The notes: generated by a model not told the origin, from the sequence alone. Shown: positions 15,528-23,776, numbered from the stretch's first letter. The stretch: DNA of 62,831 nucleotides from Candidatus Cloacimonadota bacterium (GCA_028706475.1 JAQWBI010000006.1:1-62831), one strand, 5' to 3'. Program-made: numbers and translations.

Positions 15528-17747
15528 ATGGCAAAGAATCTGATAATTGTAGAATCTCCCGCCAAAGCACACACTATCAGTAAGTTCTTACAAAACCAAT
15601 ATACAGTAAAAGCCTCCATGGGGCACATTCGAGACCTTCCTGATCATGACTTGGGAGTGGATGTCGAGCATGATTTCAAACCCAGTTATGTAACCGACAA
15701 AAAGAAAAGCAAGGTAATAAAAGAGCTAAAAGAAGCAGCCGAAAAAGCGGATACCATCTATCTTGCCAGCGACCATGACCGTGAAGGAGAAGCAATTGCC
15801 TGGCATCTTAGTAAGGTTTTGGACAAAGAAAGTAAGGGTAAATCGCTGTATCGCATAGTGTTCAACGAGATCACGTCAAAGGCTATTGCCACTGCCATAT
15901 CACAGCCAGGGAGCATAGACATCGCTAAAGTAGATGCCCAACAAGCCCGCAGAGTTTTAGACAGAGTGGTAGGATACAGCATCTCTCCCCTTTTATGGAA
16001 AGTGATCGCAAAAGATCTCTCTGCCGGCAGAGTACAATCTGTAGCGTTACGCATCATATGCGAACGAGAAGCTGAGATAAACGCCTTCGAGCCCAAAGAG
16101 TTCTGGAAGATTGAGGCCGATTTCTGGCGTGATGACCTGCCTAAGTTCAAAGCAGGATTGGAAAAAGTAAAAGGCAAGAAGATAACAGTGGCAAATCAGG
16201 ACGAAGCCGAAATCATAGCAACGAGCCTGAAAAACCAGGATGCCGTGCTGGAATCCATCACCCGCAAAACCCGCAGCGTAGAGCCTCCGCCTCCTTTTAT
16301 TACCAGCACATTGCAACAGGAAGCATCCAAGATACTCGCATTTCAGGCTCAGAGAACGATGAGCATTGCCCAGGAACTATATGAAGGGATTGATTTGGGT
16401 GGTGACAGCAGCGGTTTAATCACATACATGCGTACCGACAGCACTCGCATCTCCGATGAAGCGATTGCAGCGTGCAAAGAGCTTATCTCTCAGCGTTTTG
16501 GGGATGACCTGCTACATACTGGAACCAGGGTGTACAAAAGCAAGCAAGGCGCTCAGGATGCTCATGAAGCCATCCGCCCCACAGACCCCTTCAAGACTCC
16601 AGAGAGCTTGCAGGCACATCTCAACAATGATCAGCTAAAGCTTTATACACTCATCTGGCAACGCTTTATTGCTACTCAAATGAAGAGTGCCAAAGTCTTG
16701 GCGACCACCGCTGTGATCAGCATCGGCGAAGCAAGCTTTGGCGCTACTGGAAACCATATCAGCGAAGAAGGCTTTTTAAAATGTTATTCCCATGTGAACA
16801 TCCCTTTGGGAGAAAAAATCAGTAAAGATTATAGCAAGAATGACTCTCTGGAACACAGTGCATTACGTAGATCTCAGCACTATACCAGTCCACCTTCGCG
16901 CTATACGGAAGCTTCGCTCATCAAGGAACTGGAAGCCAAAGGAATTGGCAGGCCTTCCACCTACGCCAGCATTATCAGCACCATCCGCAACCGCAAGTAT
17001 GTGAACATGGAGAAAAAGGCATTTGTCCCCACTCCTCTGGGCAAAGACGTAAATAGTTTTCTTACCGACAAGTTCGACAGTCTGTTCAATGTGAAGTTCA
17101 CTGCTGACATGGAAGACAAGCTGGATGAAGTGGAATACGGCAAAGTGGTATGGCATGACCTAGTAAAGAAGTACTATCAGGATATGCAATCCCTCATTGC
17201 CAAAGTGGATGTGAAGAAAGAAAAGCAAGCAATGATCCAGGAGACTGGTATCATCTGTGATGTCTGCAAGGTAGGCAAGATGGTAATCAAACGCTCGCGC
17301 AGTGGTGAATTTCTCTCCTGTGACCAATATCCCAAGTGCAAGAACAGTAAAAGCTTCACCAGGGATGCCGACGGCAAGATCAAGATACTGGTACCCCCCA
17401 CTTTGGATGAGAAATGTCCGGAATGCGGTAATCCATTGGTGGAGCGAACCGGAAAATTCGGCGCTTTCATTGCTTGTAGCACATATCCCAAGTGTAAATA
17501 TTCACGTCCCAAAACCCTTGGTATCGTATGCCCGGATTGCCAGAAAGGCGAAGTGGTAGCACGTCGCAGCAAAAAAGGCAGCCCCTTTTATGCCTGCTCC
17601 CGCTATCCCGATTGTAAGTGGATTTCAAACGATAAACCGGTGGCTCAAAGCTGTCCCAATTGCGGAAACCATTATTTATCGGAAAAGTACAGCAAAGACA
17701 AGGGGCACTATCTGCAATGCCCAAAATGTAAACACATCCTGGATTAA
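15528..17747 (+). CDS. topA: DNA topoisomerase I
   Basis: A 739-residue type IA topoisomerase that relaxes negative supercoils. The Toprim domain is at the N terminus (IVESPAKA, and ASDHDREGEAI with the acidic metal site). The active-site tyrosine is Y300 in LITYMRTDS. The C-terminal 170 residues hold four Cys4 zinc ribbons: CDVC/CDQYPKC, CPEC/CSTYPKC, CPDC/CSRYPDC and CPNC/CPKC. Length is normal for a topA with zinc repeats. The ATG begins immediately after the secA stop, with GAGGAT in the secA tail as a probable ribosome site. Confidence 0.97.
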   Translation: MAKNLIIVESPAKAHTISKFLQNQYTVKASMGHIRDLPDHDLGVDVEHDFKPSYVTDKKKSKVIKELKEAAEKADTIYLASDHDREGEAIAWHLSKVLDKESKGKSLYRIVFNEITSKAIATAISQPGSIDIAKVDAQQARRVLDRVVGYSISPLLWKVIAKDLSAGRVQSVALRIICEREAEINAFEPKEFWKIEADFWRDDLPKFKAGLEKVKGKKITVANQDEAEIIATSLKNQDAVLESITRKTRSVEPPPPFITSTLQQEASKILAFQAQRTMSIAQELYEGIDLGGDSSGLITYMRTDSTRISDEAIAACKELISQRFGDDLLHTGTRVYKSKQGAQDAHEAIRPTDPFKTPESLQAHLNNDQLKLYTLIWQRFIATQMKSAKVLATTAVISIGEASFGATGNHISEEGFLKCYSHVNIPLGEKISKDYSKNDSLEHSALRRSQHYTSPPSRYTEASLIKELEAKGIGRPSTYASIISTIRNRKYVNMEKKAFVPTPLGKDVNSFLTDKFDSLFNVKFTADMEDKLDEVEYGKVVWHDLVKKYYQDMQSLIAKVDVKKEKQAMIQETGIICDVCKVGKMVIKRSRSGEFLSCDQYPKCKNSKSFTRDADGKIKILVPPTLDEKCPECGNPLVERTGKFGAFIACSTYPKCKYSRPKTLGIVCPDCQKGEVVARRSKKGSPFYACSRYPDCKWISNDKPVAQSCPNCGNHYLSEKYSKDKGHYLQCPKCKHILD

Positions 17748-17752
17748 GCTAT

Positions 17753-19027
17753 ATGCACATTGGTGATGGAATCCGCAGCGCACTTGTAAGCATCGCTTCG
17801 CACAAGATGCGCAGCTTCCTTACCACAATCGGCATTGTGATCGGTGTGATAGCGGTGGTTACAATGTTTTCCAGCGTATATGCGCTAAAAGATCTGATCA
17901 ACAAAAACATGGAAGGAATGGGCTGGAATTTCTCCGTGATCATCGCCCCTGCCGGAGCCAGCCTTGGGCACACCAATCAACGTTCTGCCGTAGAAACAAA
18001 GCGGCGGGCGGTACAATTGGTCAATCCGGTTGATCTTGACGATTATTTCGCCCTGAAAAATGAACTGGATTACAAAGGCATCTACGGCATGGTGGAATCC
18101 AGCAGCCTGCAACGCATTGGTAATGAAGACAATTATGTAACCGTGAAAGCTACGGAAAACTACTTTTTTACAAACAAAAACTACAACCTTGACCACGGAC
18201 GGATGTTTAGCCCGATCGAAGCTGAAGAAGGACTTCCAGTTGCGATTTTAGGATATAAATACGCAGAAAAATACTTTCCAGATTCCAATGCCTTGGGAGA
18301 ACAACTGGTTATCGGCGATCATCGATACCGGGTGATTGGAGTTTTGGGCTCGGACAAGCTGAACAGTAGCGGTGGCATGAATTTTAATACCTGGGAACGG
18401 GATCGTGAGTTGCAGGCAGTTTATGTACCCTTGAAATATGGTAGTTACCGGTTTACAACCGGAAAACAGGTTCACGTAATCTACCTTCAGGCCCACAATG
18501 CCAAATCATTCGAGACCATGAAGGCCAAAGCTCGTCAGATTCTACTTTCCCGCCACAATATGTATCCCAATTTTACTTTCATGGATATCGGGGCGATGAT
18601 GTTGAACATTTCTTCCGAGATCGATAATCAGATGAAGAAATGGAACATCACCCTATCTGCGATTGCCTCAATCTCATTGATCGTAGGTGGAATCGGACTG
18701 TTTTCCACTCTGCTGATCTCAATCCAGGAACGTATGACCGAGATCGGCATCCGCAAAAGCATCGGTGCCACCGAACATGATATCTTCTTCTATTTTATCT
18801 TCGAAGCTATCGTATTGGCTTTACTCGGTGCTATCACGGGGATATTGATCGCTTGGGCTCTAGTCTCAGGCATCGGAAAAGTATTACATTTCCCTCTCTA
18901 TCTGCCCTTGTCAGGAGTACTGCTCGGACTTTTCTTTTCCCTGTTGATCGGCTTTATCTCAGGTTTGTTTCCCGCCATCAAAGCCTCTCGCATCGATCCC
19001 ATCAAAGCTATCTACTATTTGGATTGA
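17753..19027 (+). CDS. ABC transporter permease, MacB/FtsX family
   Basis: A 424-residue membrane protein with the MacB layout: one N-terminal membrane helix (residues about 20-43, TTIGIVIGVIAVVTMF), a periplasmic domain of about 230 residues, and three C-terminal helices of the FtsX domain (SLIVGGIGLFSTLLISI; ERMTEIGIRKSIGA is the conserved cytoplasmic loop). Such permeases work with a separate ATPase in mechanotransmission or lipoprotein and peptide export. No ATPase gene lies next to it. The start is only five bases after the topA stop, and its ribosome site is weak. Confidence 0.85.
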   Translation: MHIGDGIRSALVSIASHKMRSFLTTIGIVIGVIAVVTMFSSVYALKDLINKNMEGMGWNFSVIIAPAGASLGHTNQRSAVETKRRAVQLVNPVDLDDYFALKNELDYKGIYGMVESSSLQRIGNEDNYVTVKATENYFFTNKNYNLDHGRMFSPIEAEEGLPVAILGYKYAEKYFPDSNALGEQLVIGDHRYRVIGVLGSDKLNSSGGMNFNTWERDRELQAVYVPLKYGSYRFTTGKQVHVIYLQAHNAKSFETMKAKARQILLSRHNMYPNFTFMDIGAMMLNISSEIDNQMKKWNITLSAIASISLIVGGIGLFSTLLISIQERMTEIGIRKSIGATEHDIFFYFIFEAIVLALLGAITGILIAWALVSGIGKVLHFPLYLPLSGVLLGLFFSLLIGFISGLFPAIKASRIDPIKAIYYLD

Positions 19028-19149
19028 AGTTTACTATCACTGGCACACGTTCAGTATATTGGTGAGGGACTTGGACTCTTTATCCCATTACAATTCTCCA
19101 ATATCTCTTCCAGTTGAACGAACCCTCTACTTTAGGCTGTGGTGATGTA

Positions 19150-19207
19150 GATATAATGCTGTTATCAAGCAGTGCTCACTCGATGATAACCCGATGATAT
19201 CTGCTTC
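19150..19207 (+). repeat. 58-bp dispersed intergenic repeat, copy A (core flipped)
   Basis: First of three 58-bp copies (others at 45043-45100 and 60171-60228). Layout: 11-base left flank GATATAATGCT, a 30-base core with GTTATC/GATAAC arms (19161-19190), four bases, then TGATATCTGCTTC. Relative to copies B and C the flanks are in the same orientation, but the core is reverse-complemented (27 of 30 bases match copy B when flipped, 20 of 30 when not). Confidence 0.75.
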
Positions 19208-19415
19208 GGCACTGCTACAGGCAAAGAGGATGAATAGCACACTGATAACGCTGATCGAGCGGAATCACGCAGATTTTTATGTTGGGAGGATTACCGGTAA
19301 AGCCCGGAGAGCGAAACTGATCATAGCGAGTGTGCGAAGCGAAGCGGAGCCCCTCGATAAATGCGCAATAATACGCATGAAGCCCTTCATGGGCGACAAC
19401 ATCAGGTATGCATGG

Positions 19416-19473
19416 ATTTCAAAGAGGCCTAACTGTCTTTGAACCGACCTCATGCTATGCGGCTCTTTGAAAT
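19416..19473. repeat. Inverted repeat, 11-bp perfect arms
   Basis: ATTTCAAAGAG (19416-19426) and CTCTTTGAAAT (19463-19473) are exact complements 36 bases apart. No uridine tract follows, so it is not a typical terminator. Role unknown. Confidence 0.55.
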
Positions 19474-19831
19474 TTTGTGATCGATCAAAACAATTTCGCG
19501 ATTGAGGAAGTCAGTTGTAGAATTAGTCTTAAAAGCAGAGTATATCAAGCTGGTTGAGTTCCAATGCTCTATCTGGGAGAAACGGAGTTGCACGACTTAT
19601 CTCGCAGTGTTTCTGATAACTAACCCGGACTATGCAATCAAAGAGTATCCCAAAGACATCCTGAGCGGGGCTTGGGTAGTGTTCAGGTTGTTCTTGAGGT
19701 GCATTTGAGAAATTGACCTGCTTGAGCATACAAAGGGGCTCTGTCCCGTCCAATTTGATGTTACGTGCCTTCGTGAGGGGTAACATTTGATATCAGCACA
19801 TTGATACATCAGGAGAGGTGCAATAACGGGA

Positions 19832-19924
19832 ACGCACCAGAGGCACGAGGTACAAGGCTTAGCATCGGAATGCTACGGTACGAATTCCGATTTTCCGCTT
19901 TCAAAACGCACTAGAGGTACGAAG
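19832..19924 (+). repeat. Degenerate 19-base direct repeat
   Basis: ACGCACCAGAGGCACGAGG (19832-19850) recurs as ACGCACTAGAGGTACGAAG (19906-19924), three mismatches, 74 bases apart. It could be a protein-binding pair or leftover of a small duplication. Confidence 0.4.
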
Positions 19925-19990
19925 AACACAACGCAGCAACTTCTGTTCTTGACATCTTTTAAAACCATAACAGTTTTGCACTCAAGCCGA

Positions 19991-20096
19991 GTATTCATGG
20001 CTAAACCTGTTTACGGCAAGCATGAATACCGATAGGGTATGGCGGGAAACGGCCATGCCTCCCACTGGAAAGGCTGACGGTATCTATCCGTCCGCC
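19991..20096 (+). ncRNA. Structured 5' leader RNA, candidate riboswitch
   Basis: Three consecutive stems lie just before the lipoprotein gene. The first is GTATTCATG/CATGAATAC (19991-19999 with 20021-20029, 9 bp). The second is GGTATGGC/GCCATGCC around loop GGGAAACG (20036-20059). The third is GGC-GACGG/CCGTC-GCC with one mismatch (20072-20096). Single-stranded CCTCCCACTGGAAAGG joins the last two, and the GGAGG ribosome site of the gene follows 14 bases later. The downstream TonB receptor, the GGGAA loop and the CACTGG segment recall cobalamin riboswitches, but the canonical B12 box is not found. Class assignment is therefore open. Confidence 0.45.
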
Positions 20097-20123
20097 TCCA
20101 ATAAAAATATGGAGGTTACTACC

Positions 20124-20939
20124 TTGAAAAAGTACTTATTTGTACTGTTTGCCATCGCTCTCTTGCTGAGCATCAGCGCTTGCAGCGAGAAAGACAACGG
20201 CACCGATGCTGAGATTTTGGGCTATCTTCTTGATCAATTCATCGATACTGCCCAGGTGCAAGAAATCACAGATCCTACAGAAGAAGATCCCACAGACTTT
20301 AGAGATCTCTACAATTATGAAATCGTTGCCTCGGACGGTTTCAGCCCCAGAGACCGTGAAGAGACAGCGGGATATGACTTGGACTGGTCAGTCTTCAAGA
20401 CCGGGTTCATGGTGCCTTCAAACCAATTGAGAACCATGTTCTTTGATGACACCACACCCGGAGCTTTCGAAGTGAAGAATGCCACCACAATTCGCCTGTA
20501 TCGTCGCATCGTAGTGGTAGACAGCTTGGGAAATTCCCATTATAAAGAGCTTGGGAAATTGCCCGTTTACACTGTCACAAACTATGATGGAGTGGATGAA
20601 GAGGCAATTAAACTAAGCGACCTGCTAAGCGATCACAGCGGATACACTACCATCTCTCTGATGGCTTCAGATGGTTATAGTAAAGACTACACTCCCGAAC
20701 AGATAGCTGACGGATACTATCTGTTACAAAGTGAAAGGACTACTTTCCCATCTTTTGAAGAATTGCCGAACAATATGAAGAAATTCAAGTATATCGACCG
20801 AATCAAGGTTGATATGGATTTTGGGACAGATATTCCTTTGTACATGAATGCCGACAATGATAAAGCTGATATCAGCTTTACCTTCCCCGCTCAATATGAC
20901 GGTTTTACTGGACAAGTAGTGGAACTGGGAGAAGATTGA
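20124..20939 (+). CDS. Lipoprotein partnered with TonB receptor, unknown function
   Basis: A 271-residue predicted lipoprotein. The start is TTG at 20124, eight bases after GGAGG (20111-20115). The in-frame ATG at 20109 overlaps that ribosome site and is rejected, as is the ATG at 20022 inside the leader RNA. The signal peptide is MKKYLFVLFAIALLLSISAC, with the lipobox cysteine at residue 20. The mature part has two ASDG(F/Y)S motifs, about residues 75 and 185, suggesting a duplicated beta domain like the molybdopterin-oxidoreductase-type fold found in some uptake proteins. That resemblance is weak. It overlaps the receptor gene by four bases, so it probably acts as an extracytoplasmic ligand-binding partner. 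Confidence 0.75.
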   Translation: MKKYLFVLFAIALLLSISACSEKDNGTDAEILGYLLDQFIDTAQVQEITDPTEEDPTDFRDLYNYEIVASDGFSPRDREETAGYDLDWSVFKTGFMVPSNQLRTMFFDDTTPGAFEVKNATTIRLYRRIVVVDSLGNSHYKELGKLPVYTVTNYDGVDEEAIKLSDLLSDHSGYTTISLMASDGYSKDYTPEQIADGYYLLQSERTTFPSFEELPNNMKKFKYIDRIKVDMDFGTDIPLYMNADNDKADISFTFPAQYDGFTGQVVELGED

Positions 20940-22792
20940 AGAGAATAATCCTGATCAGCATGGGTCTATTTCCCATGCTGATCTTTTCTGTTAGAAGCGA
21001 ATCCGATTCGCTGAAGCAGTATCATTTGCATCCGGTTAGGGTAATTGCCGAGGGACCTCAAGCCAGCATCGGATCCATTAGCAGTATCCAAAAGCCGAAA
21101 AACAGCGACAGCATCTCCGAAGCCATCAAGCTAAGTCCAGGTCTCAATATCAGTTACGGTTCCCGTGATGAGAGTAATCTGAAGATACGCGGCTTTCGTA
21201 AGAACGAGAACTTGATAATGATCGATGGCAGACCTCTGAATAGCGGATATTTCGGCAATGTGGACCTCTCAAAAATCCTGATCGACGATATTGCCGAGAT
21301 CCGCATTGTAAAAGGACCTGCCAGCGCCATGTATGGCACATCGACCATGGGTGGAGTGGTGAATCTGATCAGCAGCAAAGACGCCTATCGCCTTGCTCTG
21401 GAAAGCAAACTATCCCGCAATTTGGTGAACTCCCAGAGGATATCTTCAGCTCAGAGATTGGGAGATTTTCGCTACAAGTTCAGCATCATGCGGGATGAAC
21501 GCAGGCCTTATCCGCTATCCGAAGATTTTGAGCCCACAGTGTTTGAGAATGGAAAGCTAAGGGATCATAACTATCAAAGCAGTTGGCAAATGGATGCAAT
21601 CGGCGATTGGCTGGTGAATGATCTGCATGAAATGAGTGTAAACCTGGGTTATACTACTATACCATATAAAGAGATCCCTTCATCCATATATATTTGGGAT
21701 TATGGCACTTACAAGGATTGGTACAGGGCAAATGCAAGCTTGGGCATGGATTTCTTTAGCTCGCTAAGCAGCAACGTACGCGGGCAAGTATATTTCGACG
21801 CTGCGGGTGATACTTTCGAACGTTTTCGAGACGCTAGCCATCAAATTCCTGAATTGTCCTCACGTATGGAATCCTTCAATATCGGTCTTGCCCCTGTGTA
21901 TGAACATAGAGCCAGGGGAGTATGGAATACCGGTAGCAGGATGGAGTACCGAAAGATAAAGCGAAAAGATGACAACAACTATCGCGAGTGGACACACAAT
22001 CATGCGCTGGTGGGCAGTGTATTCTCCCAGTATGAAGCGGACATCAACGCTGCGCTTAGCTACACTCTCAGCCTGGGCATCGCTTTCTTTGGACATAGTA
22101 AATCTGAACAGGTCAGGTTTCATCCGGAACCTTCGGCTGCCATCATCTGGAATCATCAAGACAACGTAAGCACTATGCTTTCACTGGGGATAAACAGCTC
22201 CATACCCACGATGCGCCAGTTGTTTTCTGCAGAAAACGGAAATCCAGATCTGAAAGCATCTTCAGCCAGAAAAGTAGAACTGAGTCACAAACGCAATCTG
22301 GGCTCAAGGGTCATGCTGGATACAAGTGTTTATTTCAACGATGTGCGCAATCTGATCGATAGAACCAACAATCGTTATGAGAACATTTATAAGCACCAAA
22401 GTTATGGCGGAGAAATCTCTTTAAACTGCAATATAGCTGAGATTTGGGATGCTACATTGCAGTATTCCCTTTTACAAAACCGGGGGGATTACAAGCTTAG
22501 CGACAGCGCTCCTCATAGTATGGAGCTGCTCAATAGGATTCAGCTTCCCTGGGATTTTGTACTGCACTGCAACTCCGAATATCGCAGTAAGCGGGATTCT
22601 CAGGACAGTATAGAACAATTTCATTCGCTGCCGGCGTATTTTGCTCATGAGATCGGTATCCAAAAGAAATGGCGTAACTTTGAGATACAATTTGCCCTAC
22701 AAAACATCCTCGATGAGAACTACCAAACCGAATATGGCTTTCCAGCACCGGGAAGAGACTTTAGTCTGCGGCTTAAATACATACTGAGATAA
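20936..22792 (+). CDS. TonB-dependent outer-membrane receptor
   Basis: A 618-residue receptor with a signal peptide (MKRIILISMGLFPMLIFSVRS), an N-terminal plug domain (about 45-150: NLKIRGFRKNENLIMIDGRP; AEIRIVKGPASAMYGTSTMGG) and a C-terminal beta-barrel ending LRLKYILR with a terminal aromatic/hydrophobic pattern. The length resembles BtuB-sized vitamin or siderophore receptors. It starts at TTG in a TTGA overlap with the lipoprotein stop, with GGGAG just upstream. Regulation by the leader RNA at 19991-20096 is likely because the two genes form one short operon closed by the terminator at 22983-23025. Ligand is unknown. Confidence 0.9.
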   Translation: MKRIILISMGLFPMLIFSVRSESDSLKQYHLHPVRVIAEGPQASIGSISSIQKPKNSDSISEAIKLSPGLNISYGSRDESNLKIRGFRKNENLIMIDGRPLNSGYFGNVDLSKILIDDIAEIRIVKGPASAMYGTSTMGGVVNLISSKDAYRLALESKLSRNLVNSQRISSAQRLGDFRYKFSIMRDERRPYPLSEDFEPTVFENGKLRDHNYQSSWQMDAIGDWLVNDLHEMSVNLGYTTIPYKEIPSSIYIWDYGTYKDWYRANASLGMDFFSSLSSNVRGQVYFDAAGDTFERFRDASHQIPELSSRMESFNIGLAPVYEHRARGVWNTGSRMEYRKIKRKDDNNYREWTHNHALVGSVFSQYEADINAALSYTLSLGIAFFGHSKSEQVRFHPEPSAAIIWNHQDNVSTMLSLGINSSIPTMRQLFSAENGNPDLKASSARKVELSHKRNLGSRVMLDTSVYFNDVRNLIDRTNNRYENIYKHQSYGGEISLNCNIAEIWDATLQYSLLQNRGDYKLSDSAPHSMELLNRIQLPWDFVLHCNSEYRSKRDSQDSIEQFHSLPAYFAHEIGIQKKWRNFEIQFALQNILDENYQTEYGFPAPGRDFSLRLKYILR

Positions 22793-22982
22793 TCCTCCCA
22801 TAAGCTTGATAAGCAGCTTTCCAAAGGCTATTACGCCAACTATCAACATAGCTATTGCGTGAAATGCAGTGATTCTCTATGTAGAGATGAATCCTGGAGA
22901 GGACGAGTAGAAAAACTATGAAAGCAACACCAGAAGCAGAAACTGATCTCTATTCCCTAGTAAGATAAACCTCAATTTAGTA

Positions 22983-23025
22983 AACAGGACAGGCAGTCTC
23001 AGGATTGCTTGTCTTGTTTTGTTTT
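22983..23025 (+). terminator. Rho-independent terminator of the lipoprotein/TonB operon
   Basis: A 16-bp stem (22983-22998 with 23003-23018, paired throughout with a few G-U pairs) around loop TCAG, followed by TTGTTTT. It is 190 bases past the receptor stop and is the clearest terminator in this part of the window. Confidence 0.85.
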
Positions 23026-23146
23026 CAGCAGATGCTGCCACATTACTCAGTCTCTGTTGTAATAAAAGCTCTCATTCAAACATGTACTCCCTATAGGCTA
23101 ACCCGCTCTCTTTGGTAAATGGCTCTCATTATTATGCTCATATTGC

Positions 23147-23243
23147 ACATAGTCTGATTTTTCCTTTTGAACAAACAAGCCGGATTTTACCCTGTTATCT
23201 GACAATTTCCCATCTCTCAGAAGCACAATATCGCTTATCTAAT
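23147..23243 (+). repeat. 97-bp perfect direct repeat, copy 1
   Basis: Identical over 97 bases to 24755-24851, beginning ACATAGTCTGATTTTTCC and ending TATCGCTTATCTAAT. It ends directly before the TGACA...TTTGGCAA array. Flanking bases differ on both sides, so the limits are sharp. Confidence 0.95.
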
Positions 23244-23246
23244 TAT

Positions 23247-23472
23247 GGGGTGACAGGGAGTTTGGCAAGAGATATATTAGTGTTAAAAGTGGTGCAAAGG
23301 TGCTATAATAAAGGGGAATACCACTGAAACCAGGGGTGACAGGAAGTTTGGCAAAAAACGGGGGAAATGGAGGTTGAGTGACAACAATTTGGCAAAAACA
23401 TAGCGGTGAGGTGAGTGACAACAATTTGGCAAAAACTGATAATCAATGGGATTTGCCAAAAGTTTGGCAAAA
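23247..23472 (+). repeat. Tandem TGACA-n-TTTGGCAA motif array with terminal palindrome
   Basis: GGGGTGACAGGGAGTTTGGC-AA at 23247-23268, GGGGTGACAGGAAGTTTGGC-AA at 23333-23354, TGACAACAATTTGGCAAAAA at 23379-23398 and the same at 23416-23435, then TTTGCCAAA-AG-TTTGGCAAA at 23452-23471. TGACA start-to-start spacings are 86, 42 and 37 bases. Irregular spacing and about 20-base units suit a multi-site transposase-binding end better than CRISPR or a simple tandem repeat. Confidence 0.7.
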
Positions 23473-23498
23473 CATGGGTAAGATATACCCCATGCCAG

Positions 23499-23765
23499 TT
23501 AAAACGTGTTTCTGCACCGAGGGCACACTATCTTGCCACCGAGTATAGCATAGTAGAATATGCCAGGGATCAAGAATAACAAAAGCAACACACAGCCTAT
23601 AACATTGCTGGCAGCACCGGCATAAGTGTTCTTTGTTCCTGAGTATCCACAACGTGGACAAGTTATCGTGACCGCCTTATCCTTTTTGAGATTCTCCTTG
23701 TGACTATAGACAAGTACAACGACAATTACGACAATGACTGACACTATTTGAATGACTTCTTCCAC
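23499..23765 (-). CDS. Small membrane protein with paired CxxC zinc ribbon
   Basis: An 88-residue protein: N-terminal membrane helix (about 5-20, IVSVIVVIVVVLVYS), then CPRCGYSG, a second helix (about 57-72, IGCVLLLLFLIPGIFYYA), then CPRCRNTF. The two CPRC pairs could form one zinc ribbon across the membrane loop. The start is GTG with GAGG six bases upstream. It begins 11 bases after the repressor stop on the same strand, so it is probably co-transcribed with the repressor, as accessory lysogeny genes often are. Function unknown. Confidence 0.7.
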   Translation of the reverse strand: MEEVIQIVSVIVVIVVVLVYSHKENLKKDKAVTITCPRCGYSGTKNTYAGAASNVIGCVLLLLFLIPGIFYYAILGGKIVCPRCRNTF

Positions 23766-23776
23766 TATAAACCTCG

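Larger units (their letters stand above)
19028..19990. other. Repeat-rich non-coding stretch, about 960 bases
   Basis: No convincing gene. Open frames of 60-80 codons (19194-19442 and 19502-19708) have no ribosome site or recognisable protein character. Present instead are one copy of the 58-bp dispersed repeat (19150-19207), a perfect ATGAAG-CC-CTTCAT palindrome (19379-19392), an 11-bp inverted repeat (19416-19473), and a near-identical 19-base direct repeat (19832-19850 and 19906-19924). It may be decayed mobile or regulatory DNA. Confidence 0.6.
23026..23498. other. Non-coding stretch at the left edge of the accessory island
   Basis: Holds copy 1 of the 97-bp direct repeat (23147-23243) and the TGACA...TTTGGCAA array (23247-23472), both listed separately. 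Bases 23026-23146 show nothing recognisable except a repeated GCTCTCATT (about 23068 and 23121). Confidence 0.6.

Noticed and set aside
19194-19708. Two open frames of 60-80 codons in the gap before the leader RNA
   Set aside because: No ribosome sites and no recognisable protein character; the first starts inside copy A of the 58-bp repeat.
20022-20123. N-terminal extension of the lipoprotein gene to the ATG at 20022
   Set aside because: It would place 34 extra residues before the signal peptide and translate the structured leader; GGAGG points to the TTG at 20124.
23112-23327. Open frame of 71 codons running through repeat copy 1
   Set aside because: The middle of the frame is the 97-bp repeat and the end is the TGACA array; it has no ribosome site, so it is a chance frame.
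23247-23472. Possible CRISPR array
   Set aside because: Only four direct units of about 20 bases with spacings of 86, 42 and 37 and two sequence sub-types; no cas genes are in the window.
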